This document shows positions 1 to 10,281 of a stretch of DNA of 64,000 nucleotides, one piece after another (the first letter of the stretch is position 1; each line of letters begins with the position of its first letter). The translations under genes and the position numbers were made by a program. Location of the stretch: contig CACVBU010000635.1 of NCBI GenBank assembly GCA_902728285.1, positions 186,001 through 250,000 on the forward strand. Reading direction: 5' to 3'. A model generated the notes under the pieces. That model saw only the letters and a list, made by a program, of their open reading frames with translations. It did not search any database and was not told the origin of the DNA. Source of the DNA: Clytia hemisphaerica (taxonomy: Eukaryota > Cnidaria > Hydrozoa > Leptothecata > Clytiidae).

Positions 1-201
1 AGTTCCGGACCATCGCGCCATATTCATAGCGGCTATATCGTCCAGGATAGATTCATTTCTCTGGCGGGCTTGCAGTTGCACAGTTGCACCCAAATTTCAT
101 ATCACTGAGATGTTGTTTGAGATGTTGTCACAAGGGAGTTTTGTACAAACACAACGTCAATAAAATCAAATGTAATGCAATGCTTCGCCGCCAGGAAAAA
201 G

Positions 202-2042
202 TTCTTGCGGCTCTGACGATATCTCTATTCGTTTTGTAAAACCAATATCGGAATTCATCACATCGCCACTTGTCAATATCATCAATAACTGCATTGATAA
301 GAAAATCTTCCCTCGACAATGGAAAATTGCTCGCGTATGCCCTATTCCGAAAATCGACCTACCTATCAAAATCAAAGACTATCGCCCAATATCGGTACTC
401 CCTGTGCTCTCGAAAGTCTTTGAACGAGTTATCTTGCATCAGCTCTGTAAATTTACTGAAGATAAAGCTCTCTATCGTCAAACGCAGTCCGGGTTTCGTA
501 AAGGACATTCTACAACTACCTTACTGATCAAGCTTCGAGATGACATCAAGAAAGCAATGAGCAAAAGTGAAGTAACTCTTTCCATTCTAATTGATTACTC
601 CAAAGCCTTTGACACAATAGACCATCTTAATCTCTTGTTGAAACTTCGAGAAATGAATTTTTCTTCTGATTCTCTACAAATCCTATCGAGCTATTTATTG
701 GAGAGGAGACAGTATGTACAGGTTGAGGATAAAACCTCTTCATTAAAACCTATGTATTTTGGAGTTCCACAGGGTAGTATATTAGGCCCTGTGTTATTCA
801 ACCTTTATGTCGTCGAGCTTTCAGATCAAGTAACATCATCCAGTATTCAATACGCTGACGATACCACCCTTTACCGTCACTGTAAACTCAAGGACTTGCA
901 GGAAACCATCAAGGATATGGAGAAGGATGTTGAGAACCTTCAGTCGTCAAAAGACAGTAACCTACTATTTAATAGTGACAAACTACAACTCATCATTTTT
1001 CATTCTCAACGCTTGAGGAATTTTCCAAAAAATCAAAGCCAACTATTCCGCTGCTCTGGCCGATCAATCGAGCACAAAACCTACGTTAAACTGCTTGGTG
1101 TCTATCTTGATCATAACTTAACATGGTCAACACATATCAACGAAATCATCAAATCCTCTCAAGGAACATTACGAGCACTACGAAAATTCAGTCGCTTTAC
1201 TCCATTTCATGTTCGCAAGACTCTGGCTGAAACGATGATATTATCCGAGCTTAACTACAGCAATGTTGTCTATGCGCAAATTCCAAAGTACCAAGTAGAA
1301 CGTCTTCAAAAGATCCAAAACATTGCAGCTGGGTACGTGCTTTCTCGATTCGCTACTTTAAATGACGTAATTCAACTAAAATGGCTACCAGTCAAAGAGT
1401 ACATCGAACTTAACACTGCTAAAATTGTTCACAAGTCACGTCGAGATAAAAATCATCCCAGTTATCTAAATGCAGAATTCTCTAACCCTAGTAAGAAGCT
1501 TCGCTGTACACTCAAAGAACCAATGATCAAAGTTGTTAATGATGGTACATTTCAATGTCAAGCTCGTTGGTATGATGATCTGCCAGAAAGCATAAAATCT
1601 TTAAAGACTCTAGAAGAATTTAATAAAGAAGCTAAAAATATTATTTTGATAAAGCATTAGCCAGGGTTTTATCCCTGTGATTATAATTAGCATTATAAAT
1701 ATTTTGTTACTTTAATTATTTATGTATTTTACGGTATAAATATTTTTTTTTTCTTTACTGACTTATTAATCGTACAGCCTTTTGTTTACCGTCCATGTTT
1801 TCTTGACGTCTAGCAGGCCTAGCTCTATACCTATATCTCATCCTTAATTCAATCTCTTGCCAGTCCTGTGTCTTTAGCATTCTTTAATTACATTTTAAAT
1901 CAATATAAAAATTTTACTATATTTAATAATTTAATAATTTATATCTTTTGCATTTTCATTTTTATAATTCTTAGTTTAGACGGAAGAACAATTTTGTAAA
2001 AATTGAAGTCGAATAAATGTTAAATAAATAAAATAAAATAAA
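202..2042 (+). mobile_element. 5'-truncated non-LTR retrotransposon (CR1/L2-like LINE)
   Basis: The insertion sits inside the left arm of the foldback element. Arm sequence stops at CCAGGAAAAAG and resumes at TAGGTAAATCG, exactly where the intact right arm is continuous. It contains the 3' half of a LINE reverse transcriptase ORF and about 380 bp of 3' untranslated sequence. It ends in an AAATAAATAAAATAAAAT tail, typical of LINEs with short-repeat tails. A short AAAG at both borders could be a target duplication. The 5' truncation, inside the finger region of RT, is usual for target-primed reverse transcription. Confidence 0.85.
209..1660 (+). pseudogene. LINE reverse transcriptase, C-terminal part (5' truncated)
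   Basis: This is an RNA-directed DNA polymerase of a non-LTR retrotransposon. The frame is open from about 209, so codons before the first ATG at 404 also encode RT (…DYRPISVLPVLSKVFERV). Counting from the ATG, the hallmark motifs are DYSKAFD (residues 64-70, motif A), VPQGSILGP (121-129, motif B) and YADD (150-153, catalytic motif C). These are followed by a thumb with LLGVYLD and a C-terminal region with LKWLPVKEYIE and ARWYDDLPESIKSL, as in CR1/L2-type LINEs. The remaining frame is undamaged to the stop at 1660. The endonuclease domain and ORF1 are missing, so it cannot act alone. Known from the family: the enzyme primes cDNA synthesis at a nicked target. The exact LINE clade is my inference. 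Confidence 0.9.
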
Positions 2043-2080
2043 GTAGGTAAATCGTAATTATTATCCATATAACGGTCATT

Positions 2081-2520
2081 AAGTAAGCCATGTAGGCGCA
2101 GTAGTGCAGTGGTCATCGTTCTTGACTTCCGTGTTGGAGGTCAGAGTTCGATTCCCACTCGGTGCTGCGATTCACTTGCCAAGTAAATGTACCTTGACCC
2201 GGGTCAACTCATACCATGTGAGTTGAATAGGATACCATCACTATGATACAAGAGTATGGGGAGATATGCTGGACATTGAATGTGGTGTGGTGATGGTACT
2301 CATATGTTCAGTACCTGCGAGAACGCAAGGTTCTCCCGATCTGTTCGAGTATCATCATCGATACAGCACAGCTCTGATGTGTCGCGAGCACAGAGTACAA
2401 TGTCTGGTAAGCGCTGTGATTTCCCTATCTAGGGGTAGGAAACTATCCTGTGATAGGGCCTGGTCCGATGATATCGGAGGGTCAGCTTCTCTCTTTCTCT
2501 TCTCTCTCAAGTAAGCCATG
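2081..2520 (+). mobile_element. tRNA-derived SINE with 12-bp target-site duplication
   Basis: The body at 2093-2508 starts with a tRNA-like head. It has an A box TAGTGCAGTGG (2102-2112) and a B box AGTTCGATTCC (2145-2155), both matching the RNA polymerase III consensus, and the head ends in CGGTGCT, which pairs with AGGCGC at its start. It ends in a CT-rich tail. Perfect direct repeats AAGTAAGCCATG flank it at 2081-2092 and 2509-2520. Target duplication, pol III boxes and the short body together define a SINE. The LINE that mobilised it is not identifiable. Confidence 0.88.
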
Positions 2521-2556
2521 AAAGATTCTATCGGTGGGCAGTATTGAAAGGTTTTC

Positions 2557-2725
2557 TGACTCATAAGCGAGGTTAAGCACTGGTTTACTTTGACCGTAAA
2601 GTGCGATACCGTAGGCCTGTACATAAGATTTCACTTGCATGGTTTACTTTGGCAAGTTATGTACAGGCCTACGTTATCGCACTTTACGGTCAAAATAAAC
2701 TAGTGCTTAACCTCGCTATAGTCAT
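2557..2725. repeat. Long near-perfect hairpin
   Basis: Arms 2567-2626 and 2657-2716 are inverted copies (left begins GCGAGGTTAAGCAC, right ends GTGCTTAACCTCGC) with a few mismatches and a ~30-bp loop. The pairing continues weakly to 2557 and 2725. It lies within the extra DNA inserted in the left foldback arm, next to the SINE. A small palindromic MITE is the simplest reading. Confidence 0.75.
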
Positions 2726-3060
2726 ACCCGTGGTGAGGAAAATAAGGCGCTAGGCTTCAGATGGCTGAAATATCATCAACAGTTCGGGTTATGGGGCAAT
2801 AAAGTCATTTGCGGCACGCTCGGAATTAGGTTGAAGTCGTTGCATTGGAGCGAAGAGAGACTTACGAAGAGACTAAACTAAGGTGGCCGTCTTTTGCGGC
2901 TATAACTATTGTTATATTACCATTATATTAACATCTATCAACTCTAAAGCTTGAAATTGAAAATGATGTCATTACGAAAATAAAAATGAGTACCTTAGAG
3001 GTGGATTCTTAACTTGAGGTCAAGATTTTGTTGATTAGCATTTTTGACGTCAATTTTGGC

Positions 3061-4827
3061 TGTTTAAAAGAAGACATTATCAAGTCAATCCTTTCTATTG
3101 TTAACCGGTTTGTATTTTGGTGCGGTCTTACATGACTTTTACGTCCAATTTCGCTTGACTACAGGCCTATACACTGCACGAGGTTGCTCGTCAGTGACGT
3201 CAGTTTTTTCAAAGGAAAATGAACGCTGCGCAACCTCGTCCCCATGTATCCCAGGCTTTATTTACGTTACTGATTGACGCCAGAGAATTATTATCTAGCG
3301 CTATCAGTAAGCATCAAAAAGCTGATAATGCGCAGGGGAACGAGGTTGAACACTGCGTTGAAATCATTCGTTCATTTTTCATTTTTGACGTCAGAAATCA
3401 AAGCTATTTTCAATTTTCTTTGTTTTTTTTACAGTAAAACAGTGAAAAAAATCAACTGAAAGCTGAAAGAAAAGACTAACAAATACAAAAATGTTTTTTT
3501 TTGGCTATACTGAGAAATATTGCCCTCGGTCAACGCAACGACCTCGGACAATATTTCTCAGTATAACCCTCAGTAACCGGTCATTATTGTATAAATATTA
3601 GTAATAACATGATTTGAAGGGTTATTCGGTATTAATAGCCCCGAGGCTCATTGAAAACATTTCAAAATATTACTGTATATAAATACTAATTTGAAATGTT
3701 CATAAAACGAAGATTACCCGAGAATATCATGTTATTCCAGAAGCAGCCAACGAGCCCATTTCCCCGAAATGTCTGTTTCCCTCTTCCAGGAGAGCTTTTT
3801 CTTCGAAAAATGGGGAAACAGATCCGGTTATCTAGGAAAGACCTTTTCCTTAAAACTATCTGTTTCCCTAGAGAGGCGAACGCATCAAAATAATTGCTAA
3901 TTATATGTCGTTATGACCATTGAGTTTAAAGCCCGAAGGGCTAGAGTTCAATCTCTAACCTTTCTCAGGCAAGAAAAAGTGAAGCCTTAAAAAATGCGCC
4001 GTATTTTTGACGACAGATTGAATCTAGCAATTCCTTTATTTACGATTGATATTTTTTTCGAAATTTAGCGGTAAATGCGTGGTTGTTGAATACGGTTTCA
4101 GTAGTACCATTTAAGACAAAAAAACACCCGACAGGAGCCGAGGGAAACATTTATGACCGCAATGATTATTCAATTTATTTATTGGCGTTTTACCGTTTTC
4201 CATTCCTCTGGAAACCTAACGTTACTCAATAAATTATCGGTAAAAAAATTCACCGGGAAAAATATTCTTCGGCAAAAAGAGGATTTTTTTTGCTGGCATA
4301 TTTTCTACCCATAAGGTATCTGGCACCTGATGTAGAATTCTTTTCCCACAAGCTAAAGCTTTGACTGTTAGAAAGAGTTTGAAAACCTGAAAGGTTTGGA
4401 TTATAGTTCAAGTGACCTAAAACCGGAATGAGGCCCCACCGGCCCCAATTCCGATTTTCGGGGATTATCAGGTCCAACTCCTTATTATTGGCTTGCTGCA
4501 ACAAGAACAATTAAGACCGACCATCATTTGCTCTCCGGTGGGATACCGGCCTCCATCTTTAGAGTTTCAGCGTGAATTGGAGTGGATGTAAGCTACTTTA
4601 TATTAGAAGTTTTCGCGTCCAAATATTTCGCGAATCAGGCCATTTGCGCGTGTTTTGATGGAATTTAATTTTGCAAATCATTAAAGTTGACTTATTTCAT
4701 AGGAATTAGTTGAAAATAGATTTTCTTAGACAAAAACAGTGGCAAATAAGCTTAAATACGTTTTCTCATTTTGTCAATAAGCAAAAATGTCCTTTTTTGC
4801 TGAGCCAGCAAAATTATGCTATAGCAA
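3061..4827. other. Interior of the foldback element, non-coding, with hairpins
   Basis: No convincing ORF. It contains a 29-bp-arm hairpin at 3503-3568 (GGCTATACTGAGAAATATTG, then an 8-nt loop, then its complement with two or three mismatches). A second inverted pair is CAACCTCGTCCCC (3231-3243) with GGGGAACGAGGTTG (3337-3350), and there is a GTGACGTCA motif at 3194. The rest is AT-rich sequence in which I see nothing specific. Confidence 0.5.
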
Positions 4828-5188
4828 AAAGCCAAAACATAATGCTATATCAACGAAATCTCGACCTCAAGATAAGGATCCACCTCTAAGGTACTAATTT
4901 TTATTTTCGTAATGACGTCATTTTCAATTTCATTTATATTTGATAGGTGTGAATGGTAATTACGATTTACCTTCTTTTCTTGGCGGCAAAGCATTGCATT
5001 GCATTTGATTTTATTGACTTTATGCTTGTACAAAACTACCTTGTAAAAGCATCTCAGTGACGTGAAATTCGCAAAGAATTCGACCTATCCTGGACGATAT
5101 AGCCGCTATGAATATGGCGCGATTGTCCAGAACTAGCTAAACTTGCTGCGAGGCTTGGGTAAGCCAGCAGATCAATTAATTTGTAACG

Positions 5189-5572
5189 TTTGGTGTCGCT
5201 TAAGTGAACTAGTGGGTGTCGCTTAAGTGAACTAGCGGGTGTCGCTTAAGTGAACTTGTAAAGTTTGGTGTCGCTTAAGTGAACTAGTAGGTGTCGCTTA
5301 AGTGAACTAGTAGGTGTCGCTTAAGTGAACTAGAAGGTGTCGCTTAAGTGAACTAGTGGTTGTCGCTTAAGTGAACTAGTGGGTGTCGCTTAAGTGAACT
5401 AGTTGGTGTCGCTTAAGTGAACTAGTGAATTCTGGCTGGTCAGTAAATTATATCTTAGACGGTGGCCCACTTTCTGAAATGTGCCATCGTCAGTTCGGTA
5501 CTATCATTTTGGGTGGTGTCCCTTAAGTGAACTTGTAAAATATACTAGTTCACTTAAACGACACCGACCACG
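5189..5572. repeat. 23-bp minisatellite with a closing inverted copy
   Basis: About ten tandem copies of a 23-bp unit, GTGTCGCTTAAGTGAACTAG plus a variable GTG-like spacer, run from 5189 to ~5432. Eighty bases further on (5514-5572) is one more direct copy (GGTGTCCCTTAAGTGAACTT) immediately followed by an inverted copy (AGTTCACTTAAACGACACC). The unit looks like a terminal inverted repeat that has been amplified in tandem at one end of a small MITE. No ORF. Confidence 0.8.
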
Positions 5573-5867
5573 CTAACGTCACCTGATCCCCAAAATGTAT
5601 GAATTGTTTGGTTCGCTGACAGAAACTTAGGGTAAAGCTTAAGACGCAAAAGATCTTTTTCTTAAATTATAAGGTTTCAATAGGCCAAACTCAAACCCAT
5701 TGTCATTGGTCGAGTTTTCCCCACCTCAAGTAGAAATTAGCGGTGTCACAAACGGAAGGGGGTGATATATAATTATGAAGAATTATTAACATATGACAGA
5801 ACACATGGAAAACTTCAGAGTGCGTTAGAAATTGGTGGAAAAATTGGTTGAACAGGAAAATAGCAAG
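5573..5867. other. Unassigned non-coding spacer
   Basis: AT-rich sequence with no repeat or coding signal that I recognise. Confidence 0.4.
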
Positions 5868-6283
5868 TACCTTATCGGTCCTTTTTACACCCGCCCTTAT
5901 TGGCGTTATTTTTGGGCTCGTGGCGTAATAAGGGCCAGCGTTAAAAGGGCCAAGATTTTGCAATTCTAACCTAAAAGCGCGTTAAGTTTTTATCAATATT
6001 TCTCAATTTAAAGGATTTTAGGTATGATTCGAAGACGAAAATTAACCATTGTTTTACTTAATATTTAAAACTTCAGTGAAATATTTAATATATTTAAAAA
6101 TCAGTGAAAATTACATTTTAATGTAAATTTTAATTTGAAGCATAAGTAGCCATTTTTACAAATTTTGGCTTTATTAACGGCCTTAATTGGCGTAAGCCCA
6201 AAATTAGGCTGTGGCGTAATAAGGGCCGACGTAAAAGGGGTCGGCGTTAAATTAGGGCCAGTTTAAAAAGGGCCAATAAGGTA
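5868..6283. mobile_element. MITE with TACCTTAT termini
   Basis: Left end TACCTTATCGGTCCTTTTTA and right end complement TACCTTATTGGCCCTTTTTA form an imperfect terminal inverted repeat. Subterminal copies of GGCGTAATAAGGGCC occur at both sides (about 5922 and 6212). It is non-coding and about 416 bp long. Target duplication is unclear because the ends are palindromic with the flank. Confidence 0.7.
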
Positions 6284-7957
6284 ACTATTAATTACTAAAT
6301 TGTTACATCAAACAAAATTTCAATGAGCAGTGCTACCATTAGGATACCACTTTGAAAAACTCCAATCGAAGACTTTGCTCGGCCATGATCGAGAAAGTTT
6401 GTCCAAGATATACCAGGTGTCCCAGAAACTTCAACAATGAAAATCATGCTCCATGCGATCATGCTTCTATCACAATTTGATTGGTCGATTTTCAACGTTT
6501 TTGAGCAATTACACACCCTCGCGAGCCAGGGCCGATAAACGATTCTGCGACTTAAAGAGGCCAGTACCGTATAATTGGAGGAATCGTTTAGGGCCCTGGT
6601 ACTTTAGAAGAGAAAATATCAAGAATCTTGATATTTTTCGACCTTTGGACTCTGGCAGCTTGAGTGTGGGCAATATGTTGCGAAGACAAGTACAGCCGAG
6701 CTGCGAGCACACTTACTAAAATAATTTATATCAAAATGCTGTAAATAGTTCTTCTCCGTATGACCATTTGGCATGGGAAAAGAAAATAATGTTGATTCTG
6801 GTTGATTTGGACATTTGGAAGCGAAATGCAAGTAGAAAATGACTGTGTTTGTTGTTTTGAAATGAGAATGGCTTTCCTCTGTCTTTTAATGGTTTTTTAC
6901 TGGCTCAAAATAAATTAGTAGCCTTGCAATAAGTCTCAACTTCCAATTACTGTTTTTTAAATTTGGCTCTCTGATATGGATATTTTTTTGTGGTGAAGTT
7001 TTAGGGTTGGTGCAGAAAACTGCTGTGAACTGGTCTTAAAACAGTTAAAGCTATAAATTAACTGGCTTTAAACACACTCAGCAAATCTAAAGAAATTTCA
7101 ACCTTGAAATTATTGCTTTATTCTTTCTCACTTTTATTAGATATGTGAAAAATAAATAAAACATTTTCAACAGCTGTAATGCTTTGCTGCTGACTCTGGC
7201 TGATCCTGCTCATCCAAAAAGTAGCTGATAGAATTTTTATATCCAGCCTCAAGAACGTAAACTCCAATTATCCACCCATATCATGTCACCACAGCTTGGA
7301 ACGATGAACGACAGTGACAGTAGCAGTAGGATGAATTCAATCAGATTTTTGTACAACAACATAATGTTTTTGTGTGTAAAAACATGAAAAGTATCATGTC
7401 CTCAACATCATCATTGCATCTTGCTTTTGTGACTAATTGGCTGATTGGAATAAGCATGAGCTATAAAAACTTTGAGAGATTGCACTATTTGTTAGCCCTG
7501 GTTTTCCAGGATGCTAAATAACTAAATGCATTGCTCAGTCATCAGTGTCAGTTGAAGTTAATTTTAAACATTTGGCCACTGTATGATGTTTAACTGGTTT
7601 AAATAATAAGAAAGAAAAGATTGATGGACACTTTATGGACTGTGTAACAATTAAGAGTGAAAATGCTTGATCTTTGTTACTTTCACTTCACTGAAAAACA
7701 TATTTAACGAAAAGGGACAATTGGAGATAAAATGGTGAAATCAGCAAGAGGCAAAAATTGCGAAAAAATAAGAATTTGGGGAATACAATTACTTTGGAGA
7801 GAACTTATTTTGGCAAGGAGAGCTAAATAAAATAGAATTTTTTATAAATGTGGTTTTGAAGAGAAACCCAATTTTTAATTTTGGCAAAAACTAATTTGGG
7901 CAAATAGCACGTAGTATATAGAGTGGTTCTTTTATGCTAAAAAATTAGTGTTTCAAA
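6284..7957. other. Non-coding region, one possible transposon end
   Basis: No gene is supported; the open frames are short and overlap on both strands. TACCAGGTGTCCCAGAAA at 6411, preceded by TA, resembles the inverted end at 11839-11856 (TACCGGGTGTCCCAGAAA on the complement). Otherwise nothing recognisable. Confidence 0.4.
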
Positions 7958-8324
7958 TACCTTAAGGGAAGAAATTTTCGCGAGAAGAAATTTTCGCGGA
8001 ATTTAATTTCGCGAATTTGGGCATAATTCGCGAAATTAAATTCCGCGAAACACACCAAAATGGTTAAACCGCGAAATTAAATTCCGCGAAACACAAATAT
8101 TCTCACAACTAAAAAAATCACCCCTAAAATTGGTCTTTTTAGGGCAAAATAGGGCTTTTCGTAGACAAATAATTCCCTCAACCGCGAAATTAAATTCCGT
8201 GAAACTTTTGAAATCGGCTCATTTGCGAAATTAAATTCCGCGAAATTTGCCATTTTGAAACTCTGATTCGCGAAATTAAATTCTGCGAAAATTTCTTCTC
8301 GCGAAAATTTCTTCCCTTAAGGTA
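7958..8324. mobile_element. MITE with CCTTAAGGGAAGAAATTTTC ends and palindromic internal repeats
   Basis: Terminal inverted repeats of about 40 bp begin CCTTAAGGGAAGAAATTTTC and end in the exact complement. They are bordered by TA on both sides, which would be a TA target duplication. Internally there are at least five copies of a self-complementary motif CGCGAAATTAAATTCCGCG in various orientations. No ORF. Confidence 0.85.
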
Positions 8325-8341
8325 GAACTTTGTTGTTACTA

Positions 8342-8750
8342 GGGGCCGTCCATATAGTATGTACCCACTAAAATGTCAAAAATTGAGTATATATATACCC
8401 CTCCCCCTATAGGCAAGCAGATGCAAATAGCTATATCCCCTGGTGAGTACGTACTTTTTTCATTCACACCCCCCCCCCTGGCTGAAAAAAAAAATCAAAT
8501 TCAAAAGGCTTGGGTTTTCCCCTTCTATGAGAGAGAAACAGCTGATATTTTGTAAGGAACAAGCGAATAGTAATTCTCTTTTTATTCTCTTTCAACCAAT
8601 TTTACAAGCAAAAAAAGGGCTGTGAATTTTTTTTTCTGCGTACTTACTTTTTCTTTCAACCCCACCCCCTTCCCCTCTGTACGCAAGCATATGCTTTTGA
8701 GAAGACACCCCCTCTCCCCCTTAGTGTGTACGTACTATGTGGACGGCCCC
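8342..8750. mobile_element. MITE with GGGGCCGTCCA termini
   Basis: Left end GGGGCCGTCCATATAGTATG and right end complement GGGGCCGTCCACATAGTACG are inverted. The interior is rich in CCCCC runs next to each end. GGGGCCGTCCA ends are of a type I recall from several invertebrate genomes. No coding sequence. Confidence 0.8.
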
Positions 8751-9370
8751 TTAGGAAAATCACTGGAAATTTTAATTCTGGCAAGAACTTATTAGAGGGG
8801 CCCTTATTATGGTGAGGCAGGGTGAGGAAGCAATTCTTTCAATTTTGACGATAACTAATTTTGGTGAATTTTGTTCTGTTACTATATCATCATTCATTAA
8901 GAATTTATTTATTTATTTAGAGAACACATTGAATTATGTAAAATACCCATTTGAAATTTTATGAAAATTTTAATGCTAGCTATGAATCATTTTGTATAGA
9001 GTTTGGAGTTAAATTCTAATTACAGTAATATGAGTTTTCTGACTAGTAAAATGAATTTGATATTCTTGTGTGAATCTTTATACGTGCCATTTTAAAGATT
9101 TTTCTTGTGAATCTTTAAACGATTTTCAACTCAGGGTTTTGATAATAAAAACATGGCGTAATAAGTTTTTTAGAGATTTGGCAGATGATCAAAAGAAATC
9201 TGCAGGAATACATTTTACATGAAACTTGGAACATTTCGTTTTATTCAATTAACAAAAAAAGTTAGAAATATTTACTGGTCCTATGAAAAATGTTCATGGG
9301 AAAGGCTTGAAAATAATATTAGATTTTGTTGAATTTCAATATTAAAAAGAGGTCGGTTGTAATCAAGGAC
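8751..9370. other. AT-rich non-coding spacer
   Basis: Nothing recognisable; no coding signal. Confidence 0.4.
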
Positions 9371-9681
9371 TACCTTAAAGGAATAAATTATGACGGAAAT
9401 AAAATTTGGCGGATTTACCAGGAATTCCGCATACGTCAAATTAAATTCCCGCCAAATTTAATTTATCTTGTGTATTCTCCAAATTTGTGCTATTTCAGGC
9501 CTTAAAAACAGGTTTTTGCTTATTTGGTAACAATTTTTGGCCAAAAATTTCCTTCAACCGCCAAATTAAATTCTCGCCTAATGTCTTTTTTCTAGCAATC
9601 CGTCAAATTAAATTCCTCTGTAAAAACTTTTTCAACCACCCGCCAAATTGAATTCCTGCCAAAATTTCTTCCTTCAAGGTA
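9371..9681. mobile_element. Diverged relative of the CCTTAAGG MITE
   Basis: It begins TACCTTAAAGGAATAAATTA and ends CTTCCTTCAAGGTA, an eroded version of the ends at 7958-8324. The repeated internal motif is CGCCAAATTAAATTC in place of CGCGAAATTAAATTC. Non-coding. Confidence 0.6.
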
Positions 9682-9975
9682 TTATTATCAATTTTGTCAA
9701 GTCTCGAGAACAGTGAAGGTAAAGTACAATAATTCCAAATTTTATTTTTGCCTTTAATGGTTCCTAATTTTTGATTGAAAAAAGTTCCAAAAATTAATCT
9801 TGTTTTATCAGTCCTTTCAGCTTCAAAGTATCAGATGCTTTAAAATGAAACAGCTTTGCTCCAAAGAAAATGTGACATTTACAAAAAAAAAACAGAGATA
9901 TGTATTCAATTTTTTGAAGTAAATTTCTCAATCATTTTGTATCAAAATAACAGAACTTGAACTGAAAAGACATAT

Positions 9976-10275
9976 CCGGGGGGGGGTACTAGGCCAAAAT
10001 GGGTTACGGGGATGCTCCGCTGGTCAGGGTACCTTTATTAACCTCCACGAGTCCCAGGTAGGGTCGCAAAAACACCAAAATAGAAAAATCAGTCCCTCGT
10101 AGGGTGCCTATTTTTGGAAAATTTGGGGAAAAAGTAGAAAATTTGAGAAAATTTTGGAATTTCAGTCCCATTCAGGGTCACTTTTTTCGCAAATTTCGAG
10201 TCCCACGTAGGGTCCATTTTTCGAACCTCAGCGGAGCACCTCCGTCGGTCGACAAGGGTAGTGCCCCCCCCGGGA
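9976..10275. mobile_element. MITE with CCGGGGGGGGGTACT ends
   Basis: The ends are CCGGGGGGGGGTACT and AGTGCCCCCCCCGGGAG. ACATAT occurs just outside both ends (9970-9975, 10276-10281), a likely target duplication. The interior has repeated phrases CAGTCCCTCGTAGGGT, CAGTCCCATTCAGGGTC and AGTCCCACGTAGGGTC. Relatives are at 18256-18508 and, decayed, around 27100-27350. Confidence 0.75.
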
Positions 10276-10281
10276 GACATA

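Larger units (their letters stand above)
1..5137. mobile_element. Foldback-type DNA element with long inverted arms, nested insertions
   Basis: Positions 1-201 are the reverse complement of about 4970-5137 (for example GGCTATATCGTCCAGGATAG against its complement near 5090). Positions 2043-2060 and 2925-3060 continue the match against 4960 down to 4828. The left arm is therefore colinear with the right arm (4828-5137) once the inserts at 202-2042 (LINE) and ~2061-2924 (SINE plus hairpin) are removed. The inverted arms are about 310 bp. The left end probably lies just outside the window, because the match is still good at base 1. The interior (3061-4827) has no coding sequence that I can support. 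Family assignment is not possible; no transposase is seen. Confidence 0.75.

Noticed and set aside
2266-2514. Coding frame on the plus strand
   Set aside because: Lies wholly inside the SINE body.
3930-3965. tRNA gene or SINE head (B-box-like AGTTCAATCTC)
   Set aside because: No acceptable A box or cloverleaf pairing upstream.
5189-5432. CRISPR-like regular repeats
   Set aside because: The repeat is 23 bp with only a 3-4-bp variable part and no spacers, in animal DNA; it is a minisatellite.
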